This document shows positions 17,784 to 25,228 of a stretch of 64,000 nucleotides of DNA, in pieces (the first letter of the stretch is position 1; each line of letters opens with the position of its first letter). The notes under the pieces were generated by a model that did not search any database, had not been told where the DNA came from, and was given only the letters and a program-made list of their open reading frames with translations. Origin of the DNA: Flavobacteriales bacterium UBA2306. Lineage in GTDB: Bacteria > Bacteroidota > Bacteroidia > Flavobacteriales > Weeksellaceae. The stretch spans positions 169,605 through 233,604 of the forward strand of contig DDVS01000002.1 in NCBI GenBank assembly GCA_002345565.1, written 5' to 3'. The position numbers were made by a program, and so were the translations under genes.

Positions 17784-17791
17784 TATTTTTG
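17784..17791 (+). promoter_or_regulatory. -7 promoter element before atpB
   Basis: TATTTTTG is a perfect TAnnTTTG, 23 bases before the atpB ATG. It may give atpB its own internal promoter. Confidence 0.45.
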
Positions 17792-17814
17792 CAAAACGAA
17801 AAAAAAATCTACCG

Positions 17815-18930
17815 ATGCTAAAGAAAACGGCAATTTTATTTTACAGTTTATTAATGTTTGCAAGCGCTTTTGCTCAGCACGAAAATGTTGAAAATCAACA
17901 CGGTAAAGCTGTAACTGAAACTCCGGAACTTTCTGGAAAAGAAGAGAGGACTAAGGAAGTTAAGGAATTCGTAGATCATCATATTTTAGATGCTCACGAT
18001 GTTGCCTTGATGGTTAAAGACGGTCATCACATTGGTTTTCCTTTACCGGTAATTATTTATGATGAAGGATTCCATTTCTTTATGAGTAATACAAAAGGAG
18101 TAGATGGACACGAGTTTATCCACGGTTCTCCGGTGGAAAGCAAAGGTAAATTCTACACACTTCATCACGAAAAAATCTACAGAACAGATTCTAAAGGAAC
18201 TTTAACATTAGATAAAGACCATCACCCAACTGAAAAAAGAGTTTTGGATTTATCAATTACAAAAAGTGTTTTGGTTATTTTCTTAGTGGCGCTTTTGATG
18301 ATTGTATTATTCGGAGGAATGGCTAGGTCTTATAAAAAATCGCTTGTTCCAACTGGAGCTGCGAAATTCCTAGAACCAATCATTATTTTCGTAAGAGATG
18401 ATATCGCGATTCCAAACATCGGACATAAGTATAAGAGATTTATGGGTTATTTATTAACTGTATTTTTCTTCATCTTATTCCTAAATGTTTTAGGTTTAAT
18501 GCCTTTCGGGATTAACGTAACAGGTAATATTGCTATTACATTCTTCTTGGCAATTATGACTTATTTGATTACGACTTTCTCAGGTTCAAAAGATTATTGG
18601 AAACATATCTTCTGGATGCCGGGAGTTCCTGTTCCAATGAAGTTTATTATGATGCCAATCGAATTGTTGGGAACTTTGACTAAGCCTTTCGCTTTGATGA
18701 TTCGACTTTTTGCAAATATGACAGCAGGTCACATCGTTGTAATGACTTTGATTGGTTCAATTTACATTTTCGAAAATTGGATTGCTGGAGTTGCTTTCCC
18801 GTTCTTGACATTCGTAATTTATTTATTAGAAGTATTAGTAGCGTTCTTGCAGGCTTATATCTTTACAATGCTTTCTGCTTTGTTTATCGGTATGGCTGTT
18901 GAAGAACACGAGCACGAACACGCTCATTAA
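17815..18930 (+). CDS. atpB: F0F1 ATP synthase subunit a
   Basis: The stator channel subunit that carries protons to the c-ring. At 371 residues it is longer than the roughly 270 of E. coli. A signal-peptide-like segment (ending in FAQ) and a roughly 120-residue His/Lys-rich hydrophilic extension precede the five to six membrane helices, as is usual in Bacteroidota. The essential arginine is R297 in KPFALMIRLFANMTAGH. The protein ends in an unusual EEHEHEHAH tail. atpE follows after 36 bases. Confidence 0.95.
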   Translation: MLKKTAILFYSLLMFASAFAQHENVENQHGKAVTETPELSGKEERTKEVKEFVDHHILDAHDVALMVKDGHHIGFPLPVIIYDEGFHFFMSNTKGVDGHEFIHGSPVESKGKFYTLHHEKIYRTDSKGTLTLDKDHHPTEKRVLDLSITKSVLVIFLVALLMIVLFGGMARSYKKSLVPTGAAKFLEPIIIFVRDDIAIPNIGHKYKRFMGYLLTVFFFILFLNVLGLMPFGINVTGNIAITFFLAIMTYLITTFSGSKDYWKHIFWMPGVPVPMKFIMMPIELLGTLTKPFALMIRLFANMTAGHIVVMTLIGSIYIFENWIAGVAFPFLTFVIYLLEVLVAFLQAYIFTMLSALFIGMAVEEHEHEHAH

Positions 18931-18966
18931 TTAAAAGTATAAAAACAATTTTTTAAATTATATATT

Positions 18967-19158
18967 ATGGAAATCCCTAGAATTATTGGTGCAGGTCTTA
19001 TTGTACTAGGTGTAGGTATCGGTCTTGGAAAAATTGGTGCTGCTGCTCTTGAAGCAATCGCTAGACAACCAGAACAATCTGGAAAAATCCAAACTGCTAT
19101 GCTTATTGCTGCTGCACTAGTTGAAGGTGTTGCTTTCGCTGCGTTATTCGCATCATAA
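18967..19158 (+). CDS. atpE: F0F1 ATP synthase subunit c
   Basis: A 63-residue hairpin of two membrane helices that forms the rotor ring. It is short for the family (70-85 residues). Helix 1 carries the glycine-rich GVGIGLGKIG packing motif and the loop is ARQPE. The ion carboxylate is E53 in LVEGVAF. Sodium-dependent rings need Gln near position 20 and Ser/Thr after the Glu. Here these are L20 and G54, so the ring should carry protons. An 87-base spacer follows, containing TTGTAACGGTTGG / CAACAATG pairing sequences. Confidence 0.94.
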   Translation: MEIPRIIGAGLIVLGVGIGLGKIGAAALEAIARQPEQSGKIQTAMLIAAALVEGVAFAALFAS

Positions 19159-19245
19159 GCCAAACAAAATCATAAACATTGTTGTAACGGTTGGTTGCAA
19201 CAATGTTTAATTTAAAAATTTATAAAAAATTAATCTCACTATATA

Positions 19246-19743
19246 ATGGAATTACTTCATCAGTTTTCATCAGGATTATTTATCATCCAGTCTGTTATTT
19301 TCTTAATCTTACTTTTCGTATTAGGAAAATTTGCTTGGAAACCAATTCTTAAATCTATCGACGAGAGAGAAACTTCTATCATCGATGCTCTTAATCAGGC
19401 TAAATTAGCTAAACAAGAGATGGCTCAGTTGAAAGAAGATAACGAAAGAATTCTTCGCGAAGCTAGAGCAGAAAGAGATGGTATTTTGAAAGAAGCTAGA
19501 GATATGAAAGACAAAATCGTAAATCAAGCTAAAGATTCTGCTAAAGTAGAAGGAGAAAAAATGATTGAAGCTGCAAGACAGTCTATCCAAACTGAGAAAA
19601 ATGCTGCAATGGCAGATATCAAAACTCAAATCGGAACCTTGTCTGTGAACATCGCTGAAAGTATCCTAAAAGAGAAATTGAACAACGATGGTGCTCAAAA
19701 CGCTTTGGTAGAAAATATTCTTAACAAATCTAACCTTAACTAA
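19246..19743 (+). CDS. atpF: F0F1 ATP synthase subunit b
   Basis: A 165-residue peripheral stalk subunit. There is one N-terminal membrane helix (residues about 10-30, FIIQSVIFLILLFVLGKFAW). A long charged helix (residues 35-150) that dimerises as a right-handed coiled coil follows. The WKPILKSIDERE segment after the membrane helix is a conserved hallmark. atpH starts 5 bases after its stop. Confidence 0.95.
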   Translation: MELLHQFSSGLFIIQSVIFLILLFVLGKFAWKPILKSIDERETSIIDALNQAKLAKQEMAQLKEDNERILREARAERDGILKEARDMKDKIVNQAKDSAKVEGEKMIEAARQSIQTEKNAAMADIKTQIGTLSVNIAESILKEKLNNDGAQNALVENILNKSNLN

Positions 19744-19748
19744 TCAGG

Positions 19749-20285
19749 ATGTTAACATCTAAAGTAGCTAAAAGATACGCACAAGGTTTATTGGATTTCA
19801 CTCAGGAATCTGGTAACACAGAAGCTGTTTTCAGTGAGATGAAGGATATTGTGAAAATAATGTCTTCTTCAAAAGAACTGAATCAGTTTGTGAACACGCC
19901 AATCATTGATTCAAGAAAGAAAGAAGCAATTGCTTTAGAAATATTCAAAGATTTTTCTCCAGTTGCTCAAAACTTGATCAGACTTGTTATCAAGCAGGGA
20001 AGAGAAGCGCAGCTTAAGAATATTGCTCAAGAATTCATCAATAAAGTAGAAGATATCAAAGGTACTCAACGTATTACCTTGGTTTCTGCAACTGCTTTAT
20101 CACAAGATAATATCAATAAAATCATCGCTGATTCCAAAATGGTGAATGTTTCTAACTATGATTTGGAAACGATTATCAAGCCAGAGATTCTTGGAGGTTA
20201 TATCCTGAGAATCGGTGACCAGCAGATTGATGCTTCAGTAAGAACTAAGCTAAGCAATATCAAAAAAGAATTTCAACTTAATTAA
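19749..20285 (+). CDS. atpH: F0F1 ATP synthase subunit delta
   Basis: A 178-residue subunit that links the peripheral stalk to the top of F1. The N-terminal helical bundle begins SKVAKRYAQGLLDF. The C-terminal segment LGGYILRIGDQQIDASVRTK is the family signature. It lies in the expected atpF-atpH-atpA order, with 16 bases to atpA. Confidence 0.95.
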   Translation: MLTSKVAKRYAQGLLDFTQESGNTEAVFSEMKDIVKIMSSSKELNQFVNTPIIDSRKKEAIALEIFKDFSPVAQNLIRLVIKQGREAQLKNIAQEFINKVEDIKGTQRITLVSATALSQDNINKIIADSKMVNVSNYDLETIIKPEILGGYILRIGDQQIDASVRTKLSNIKKEFQLN

Positions 20286-20301
20286 GAAAAACAACCATAT
20301 A

Positions 20302-21879
20302 ATGGCAGAAATAAATCCGGCAGAAGTATCAGCGATACTGAAGCAGCAATTAGCAAATTTCGATACCCAATCTAACGTAGAAGAAGTTGGTACTGTTCTT
20401 ACGATAGGTGACGGTATTGCTCGTGTTTACGGTTTGGAGAACGTACAGTACGGAGAATTGGTAAAATTCGAGGCTGGAGTAGAAGGTATCGTTCTTAACC
20501 TTGAAGAAGATAATGTTGGGGTTGCACTTTTGGGTGAATCCAAATTGGTAAAAGAAGGTGATACTGTAAAAAGAACTCAAAGAATCTCTTCTATCAAAGT
20601 TGGTGAAGGAATGCTTGGTAGAGTTGTAGATACATTAGGAAACCCAATCGATGGTAAAGGACCAATCGGTGGTGACCTTTATGAGATGCCACTGGAGAGA
20701 AAAGCTCCAGGTGTTATCTTCCGTCAGCCGGTAACTGAACCATTACAAACTGGTATCGTTGCGATTGACTCAATGATTCCTGTAGGAAGAGGACAAAGAG
20801 AGTTGATTATTGGTGATAGACAAACTGGTAAAACAGTTGTGGCTATTGATACCATTATCAACCAAAAAGAATTTTATGATGCTGGACGGCCAGTATATTG
20901 TATATATGTTGCAATCGGACAAAAAGCTTCGACTGTAGCTCAAATCGTTAAAACATTAGAAGATAAAGGCGCTTTGGCTTATACAGTTGTTGTAGCTGCT
21001 AACGCTTCTGACCCAGTTCCAATGCAGGTTTATTCTGCAATGGCAGGTGCATCTATCGGAGAATACTTCAGAGACACTGGTAGACCAGCTTTGATTGTTT
21101 ATGATGATTTGTCAAAACAAGCGGTTGCTTACCGTGAGCTTTCTCTTCTATTGAGAAGACCACCAGGACGTGAGGCTTATCCAGGGGACGTTTTCTACCT
21201 ACACTCAAGATTGTTGGAAAGAGCTGCGAAAGTTATCGCTGATGATACGATTGCTGCTCAGATGAACGACCTTCCAGAGTCTCTTAAACCTATCGTAAAA
21301 GGAGGCGGTTCTTTAACTGCACTTCCAATTATCGAAACTCAGGCCGGTGACGTTTCTGCATATATCCCAACAAACGTAATCTCTATTACAGACGGACAGA
21401 TTTTCTTAGAGTCAGATTTATTCAACTCTGGGGTTCGTCCTGCGATTAACGTGGGTATCTCTGTATCGAGAGTAGGAGGTAATGCTCAAATCAAATCAAT
21501 GAAAAAAGTGTCTGGTACTTTGAAACTAGACCAAGCTCAATATAAAGAATTGGAAGCGTTTGCTAAATTCGGTTCTGATTTAGATGCTGCAACTCTTGCA
21601 GTAATCTCAAAAGGTGAGAGAAACGTGGAGCTTCTTAAGCAGCCAGTTAACTCTCCACTTCCAGTAGAAAATCAAGTTGCTATGATCTATGCAGGAACTG
21701 AGAACTTATTGAGAAATGTTCCAATCAGAAAAGTTAAAGAATTCCAAGTGGAATATGTTGACTTCTTGAAGAACAAACATCCAGAAGTAATGTCAGCGCT
21801 TAAAGCTGGTAAGATTGATGACTCAATCACAGGTACTTTGAAACAAGTTGCAACTGACCTTGCAGCGAAATATAATTAA
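20302..21879 (+). CDS. atpA: F0F1 ATP synthase subunit alpha
   Basis: A 525-residue F1 subunit that binds nucleotide non-catalytically and forms the hexamer with beta. It contains the Walker A GDRQTGKT (residues 171-178), ALIVYDDLSKQAVAYRELSLLL, and PGREAYPGDVFYLHSRLLER. The ATP synthase alpha/beta signature is carried by PAINVGISVSRVG with the arginine finger. The next gene is atpG, and no beta subunit follows. Confidence 0.97.
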   Translation: MAEINPAEVSAILKQQLANFDTQSNVEEVGTVLTIGDGIARVYGLENVQYGELVKFEAGVEGIVLNLEEDNVGVALLGESKLVKEGDTVKRTQRISSIKVGEGMLGRVVDTLGNPIDGKGPIGGDLYEMPLERKAPGVIFRQPVTEPLQTGIVAIDSMIPVGRGQRELIIGDRQTGKTVVAIDTIINQKEFYDAGRPVYCIYVAIGQKASTVAQIVKTLEDKGALAYTVVVAANASDPVPMQVYSAMAGASIGEYFRDTGRPALIVYDDLSKQAVAYRELSLLLRRPPGREAYPGDVFYLHSRLLERAAKVIADDTIAAQMNDLPESLKPIVKGGGSLTALPIIETQAGDVSAYIPTNVISITDGQIFLESDLFNSGVRPAINVGISVSRVGGNAQIKSMKKVSGTLKLDQAQYKELEAFAKFGSDLDAATLAVISKGERNVELLKQPVNSPLPVENQVAMIYAGTENLLRNVPIRKVKEFQVEYVDFLKNKHPEVMSALKAGKIDDSITGTLKQVATDLAAKYN

Positions 21880-21884
21880 TAAAA

Positions 21885-21960
21885 TTAGTTGATGGTTTTT
21901 GGTTGATAGTTGACAGAATTTTCTAAAACTAACAACCAACAACCGACAACCAACAACTAA
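21885..21960 (+). repeat. Long quasi-palindrome in the atpA-atpG spacer
   Basis: Two 32-base arms (21885-21916 and 21929-21960) are complementary at 25 positions, with one further G-T pair, around a 12-base AT loop. The arms are built from repeats of words such as GGTTG and GTTGAT on the left and CAACAACC on the right. There is no T-run, so it is not a simple terminator, and it sits inside an operon. Confidence 0.75.
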
Positions 21961-21966
21961 ATATAT

Positions 21967-22833
21967 ATGGCAAACTTAAAAGAAATACGAGGCAGAATTT
22001 CATCTATATCTTCTACGATGCAGATTACAAGTGCTATGAAAATGGTTTCCGCAGCGAAACTAAAAAAAGCACAGGACGCAATCGTAATGCTGAGACCTTA
22101 TTCTGAAAAACTTCAGGAGATTATAGAGAATGTAAGTGCAGCATCTGATGCAGAAAACATCTCTGAGTTCGCAGTAGAAAGAGAAGTGAAAAAAGTCCTT
22201 TTCATTACCGTAACTTCCAACAGAGGTTTGGCTGGAGCTTTCAACTCTTCGGTTATCAAAGAATTGAACACTCAGTTCGCAGCTAACGAAAACGTAGAAG
22301 TTGAAGTTTTAACCATCGGTAAAAAAGCTTTTGATGCGTTGAGAAAAAACAGAACGGTTTACGAAAACCACAGTTCTCTGTTTGACAATCTTTCTTTCGA
22401 CCACGTTTCAAATATGACGGGCAAAGTAATGGCGGATTTCAAAGCAGGAAAATTTGATAAAGTTTATGTTGTTTACAACAGATTTATCAATGCTGCGACG
22501 CAGGAAGTAGTTACTGAGCAGGTTTTGCCAATTGCTGTTTCAGCGGAAAAAACCACTTCCGAGGTTAACGTAGATTACATCTTCGAACCTGGAAGACAAG
22601 AGATTTTGGAAACATTGATTCCTAAATCTATCAAAACTCAAATTTTCAAAGCAGTGTTAGATTCCGTAGCATCAGAACACGGTGCAAGGATGACAGCAAT
22701 GCACAAGGCAACCGATAATGCAGAAGCGCTTAGAAACGAACTAAGAATCTTCTACAACAAAGCAAGACAGGCTGCCATTACCAATGAAATATTAGAAATT
22801 GTTTCTGGAGCAGAGGCTCTTAAGAACAGTTAA
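21967..22833 (+). CDS. atpG: F0F1 ATP synthase subunit gamma
   Basis: The 288-residue central rotor shaft. The N-terminal helix carries IRGRISSISSTMQITSAMK. The C-terminal helix carries GARMTAMHKATDNA followed by NKARQAAITNEI, the paired coiled coil that turns inside the alpha/beta hexamer. ITSNRGLAGAFN-like sequence (VTSNRGLAGAFNS) is in the Rossmann-like middle. It is the last gene of the cluster; a terminator and repeat copy B follow instead of atpD-atpC. Confidence 0.96.
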   Translation: MANLKEIRGRISSISSTMQITSAMKMVSAAKLKKAQDAIVMLRPYSEKLQEIIENVSAASDAENISEFAVEREVKKVLFITVTSNRGLAGAFNSSVIKELNTQFAANENVEVEVLTIGKKAFDALRKNRTVYENHSSLFDNLSFDHVSNMTGKVMADFKAGKFDKVYVVYNRFINAATQEVVTEQVLPIAVSAEKTTSEVNVDYIFEPGRQEILETLIPKSIKTQIFKAVLDSVASEHGARMTAMHKATDNAEALRNELRIFYNKARQAAITNEILEIVSGAEALKNS

Positions 22834-22865
22834 TAAAGATAAGTTAAAGTTAGTAGTTAGTTATA

Positions 22866-22899
22866 AAAAGCATTGGGGATTTTTTCTCAGTGCTTTTTA
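22866..22899 (+). terminator. Terminator after atpG
   Basis: AAAAGCATTG (22866-22875) pairs with CAGTGCTTTT (22888-22897) with one wobble, followed by T-rich sequence. Confidence 0.7.
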
Positions 22900-22902
22900 T
22901 TA

Positions 22903-23080
22903 TTTCGGACAGCTTACTCCGCCTTCCGCTCCCAAACCTAACGTGGTGGTTCGACAAAGTCAATCTTTTCACTCCACTATGTTGCGTAAAAAGGATTTAC
23001 TCTCAAATAGAGGAGCAAGATTCATCGATTCAAATGAAAAAATATATAAGTAGGAGATAAGTCGGGCTGCGAGTATTCAG
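22903..23080 (+). repeat. Interspersed repeat copy B
   Basis: It matches copy C (49018-49165) over TCCGCC-TCCGCTCCCAA, CAATCTTTTCACTCCACT, GTTGCGTAAAAAGGATTT, CATCGATT-AAATGAAAA and GAGATAAGTCGGGC. CAGC (22910-22913) pairs with GCTG (23066-23069). An inner stem CTCT/AGAG (23000-23003, 23009-23012) equals CGCT/AGCG of copy C. It fills most of the 339-base gap between atpG and the CNNM transporter; the remainder holds the atpG terminator and the next promoter. Confidence 0.8.
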
Positions 23081-23139
23081 CGTTTCAGTCATTTTCTCAG
23101 ACTTAATACACATTACAAATTCAAATTAAAAAAAATATC

Positions 23140-23147
23140 TATCTTTG
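23140..23147 (+). promoter_or_regulatory. -7 promoter element of the CNNM/CorC-like gene
   Basis: TATCTTTG is a perfect TAnnTTTG, 25 bases before the ATG. Confidence 0.5.
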
Positions 23148-23172
23148 CAGATATTGTATATAAACACATTAA

Positions 23173-24531
23173 ATGGACCCCGATAGTTTAGTCAAACTTC
23201 TCATTGCATTATTTTTAGTTCTTCTGAATGGCTTTTTCGTAGCCGCCGAATTCTCAATCGTCAAAGTACGATACTCCCAAATCCAGCTAAAAGCTGCCGA
23301 GGGAAACACAATGGCTAAACAAGCCGAAAATATTATCAAAAATCTTGATGCTTACTTGTCAGCAACTCAATTAGGAATAACCTTGGCATCGCTGGCGTTA
23401 GGTTGGGTTGGAGAAAGCGCTTTACATCATATTATAGAATCTATTTTCCATTCATTGAATATAGAATTAGCTCAAACAACAGTAACAACAATCTCTGTAG
23501 TTTGTAGTTTCTTGTTGATTACTGTGATGCACATTGTTTTTGGAGAATTGGTTCCAAAGTCGATTGCTATAAGAAAGTCTGAAGCTACAACGCTTTTCAT
23601 TGCATATCCGTTGCATTTATTTTACAACGTTTTCCGTCCGTTCATTTGGTTAATGAATTCATTATCTAACGGATTTTTAAGATTGATTAAAATTCATCCA
23701 GCTTCGGAACACGATATTCACTCTACGGAAGAACTTCAATTATTGGTAAAACAATCTGCTGATAGCGGAGAAATTGAAGAAGAAAATTACGAAATCATAA
23801 AAAATGCATTTGATTTTACAGACCACAATGCAAAGCAAATTATGATTCCGAGACAAAATATCTCTTCTATCGACATCGAAGATAGCACGGAAGAAATTAT
23901 TTCTCAAATAATGGACAGCGGCTATTCTCGTATTCCTGTTTATGAAGGTTCTATTGATAATATTGTAGGTATTTTCTATACCAAAGAAATCATCAGAGAA
24001 TACATCAAAAGCAAAGGAGAACTGACTCACGATGACCTTAAAGGTCTGATGAGAGAAGCGTTCTTCGTTGTTGGAAGTAAGAAGATTTCTGATTTGTTGA
24101 AAGTATTCCAGTTCAAGAAACAACATATGGCGATTGTCATTGATGAATTTGGTGGAACCGAAGGGATTATTACGCTGGAAGATATTTTGGAAGAGTTGGT
24201 TGGTGAAATCCAAGATGAGGAAGATGAAGAAGAAAAAATCGTTGACAAAGTGGGAGAGAATACTTTTTGGGTAAAGGCTACACAACCTTTGGACGAAATC
24301 AACGAGCAATTGCCAAGAAAAATTCCACTTTCTGAAGAAGGAGAATATAACACGTTAGCAGGTTTTATCTTGAATGAATTGCAAGATATTCCAGAAGAAA
24401 ATCAAGAATTCGATTATGACGCTTATCATTTTAAGATTCTTAAAATGCAGAATAAAAGTGTGGAATTGGTAGAATTGTTCTACAACAAATCTTTAATTGA
24501 AGATATTACAGACGAAATTACAGAAGCTTAA
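23173..24531 (+). CDS. CNNM/CorC-family membrane protein (hemolysin-like, DUF21-CBS)
   Basis: A 452-residue protein with the standard three-part layout. Residues 1-195 are the DUF21/CNNM membrane domain with about four helices (LNGFFVAAEFSIVKVR; ATQLGITLASLALGWVGE). Residues 215-345 hold two CBS domains (MIPRQNISSID; IDEFGGTEGIITLEDILEELVGEI). The C-terminal CorC_HlyC domain follows. Relatives transport or sense Mg(2+), or act in gliding and antibiotic tolerance; the old name hemolysin is not a function. The stop codon overlaps the clpS ATG by one base (TAATG), so the two are coupled. Confidence 0.88.
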   Translation: MDPDSLVKLLIALFLVLLNGFFVAAEFSIVKVRYSQIQLKAAEGNTMAKQAENIIKNLDAYLSATQLGITLASLALGWVGESALHHIIESIFHSLNIELAQTTVTTISVVCSFLLITVMHIVFGELVPKSIAIRKSEATTLFIAYPLHLFYNVFRPFIWLMNSLSNGFLRLIKIHPASEHDIHSTEELQLLVKQSADSGEIEEENYEIIKNAFDFTDHNAKQIMIPRQNISSIDIEDSTEEIISQIMDSGYSRIPVYEGSIDNIVGIFYTKEIIREYIKSKGELTHDDLKGLMREAFFVVGSKKISDLLKVFQFKKQHMAIVIDEFGGTEGIITLEDILEELVGEIQDEEDEEEKIVDKVGENTFWVKATQPLDEINEQLPRKIPLSEEGEYNTLAGFILNELQDIPEENQEFDYDAYHFKILKMQNKSVELVELFYNKSLIEDITDEITEA

Positions 24532-24833
24532 TGAAAATCTATAATAACAAGTCTTATGACCAGCCAAAACGCCAGTACGAGGAAGAAGTATTGGTTTTGG
24601 AAGAAGAGGATGAAGTATATAAATTGGTGCTTCATAATGACGATGTCAACACATTCGATTTTGTGATAAAATGTTTGATTGAGATTTGTGAACATACTTT
24701 GGAACAAGCGGAACAATGCACGATTCTGGTCCATTACAAAGGAAAATGTACCGTTAAAACAGGTGCGTTAGAAAAACTTAAACCAATGAATCAGGCATTA
24801 CTTGACAGAGGTTTGAGTTCAGAAATAGTATAA
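24531..24833 (+). CDS. clpS: ClpS adaptor for ClpAP/ClpCP protease
   Basis: A 100-residue adaptor that recognises N-end-rule substrates and delivers them to the Clp protease. The core motif LVLHNDDVNTFDFVI (residues about 32-46) includes the N-D-D that grips the N-terminal residue, and later residues GKCTVKTG and LSSEIV fit the fold. The His pair common in proteobacterial ClpS is represented by CEHTLEQAEQC. The first 27 residues are an acidic flexible arm. It overlaps the upstream transporter gene by one base and is followed by its own terminator. Confidence 0.88.
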   Translation: MKIYNNKSYDQPKRQYEEEVLVLEEEDEVYKLVLHNDDVNTFDFVIKCLIEICEHTLEQAEQCTILVHYKGKCTVKTGALEKLKPMNQALLDRGLSSEIV

Positions 24834-24840
24834 GACAGAA

Positions 24841-24866
24841 ACTATCACAAAAGTGGTAGTTTTTTA
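24841..24866 (+). terminator. Terminator after clpS
   Basis: ACTATCAC (24841-24848) pairs with GTGGTAGT (24853-24860) through one wobble, followed by a T-run. Confidence 0.75.
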
Positions 24867-24898
24867 TTTGTTTATACTAGAAATAATTTATAAATTTG
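24867..24898 (+). promoter_or_regulatory. Promoter of the rpoBC operon
   Basis: TTTG (24867-24870), a 20-base spacer and TAAATTTG (24891-24898) match the Bacteroidota -33/-7 consensus closely. Initiation near 24903 would give an rpoB leader of about 325 bases. Confidence 0.65.
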
Positions 24899-24904
24899 CA
24901 GTTC

Positions 24905-25228
24905 TTTTGGCGCTAAAAATTTATATACTGTCATTTTATTGAACTCTTTCATTGTTTTAATGAAAGGGCTTTGCTGTTTATAAACCTTGGCTGTCAAGAG
25001 AAAAAAAAATATTTTGCACTACACCGTGAAAAGATATACCGGCGTTGCAGTTAGAATTTGAGTAAGAATCAAAGAATTGATATTTAGGAATTTAGAACTT
25101 GTGGAGAATTTGTGATAGCGCCAAAAATCTATATTTTCCAAACCTGAATTTCAAATCTCAAATCTTTTTCTTCATTTTCTGATATTTTTTAAATCAAAAT
25201 ATTTTTTAACCCTTTTTCTTATAATTTT
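24905..25228 (+). promoter_or_regulatory. Long structured 5' leader of rpoB
   Basis: The predicted transcript begins just before GGCGCTAAAAATTTATAT (24909-24926) and runs to AGCGCCAAAAATCTATAT (25117-25134). These match as direct repeats at 15 of 18 positions, while GGCGCT and AGCGCC are also perfectly complementary. A hairpin CTTTCATT/AATGAAAG (24946-24953, 24959-24966) lies inside. No open reading frame of note is present. The leader may regulate RNA polymerase synthesis; function is inferred. Confidence 0.5.

Noticed and set aside
22799..23053. 84-residue frame overlapping the end of atpG
   Set aside because: It reads through the terminator and repeat copy B. Its protein is the translation of the repeat (SQSFHSTMLRKKDLLSN type), with no start context of its own.
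22921..23060. tRNA gene, suggested by GGTTCGA-like sequence
   Set aside because: No cloverleaf with acceptor and anticodon stems can be built; the sequence is explained by the interspersed repeat.
23740..24309. 189-residue minus-strand frame inside the CNNM/CorC-like gene
   Set aside because: Phe/Asn/Ile-rich shadow of a well-supported gene; no family features.
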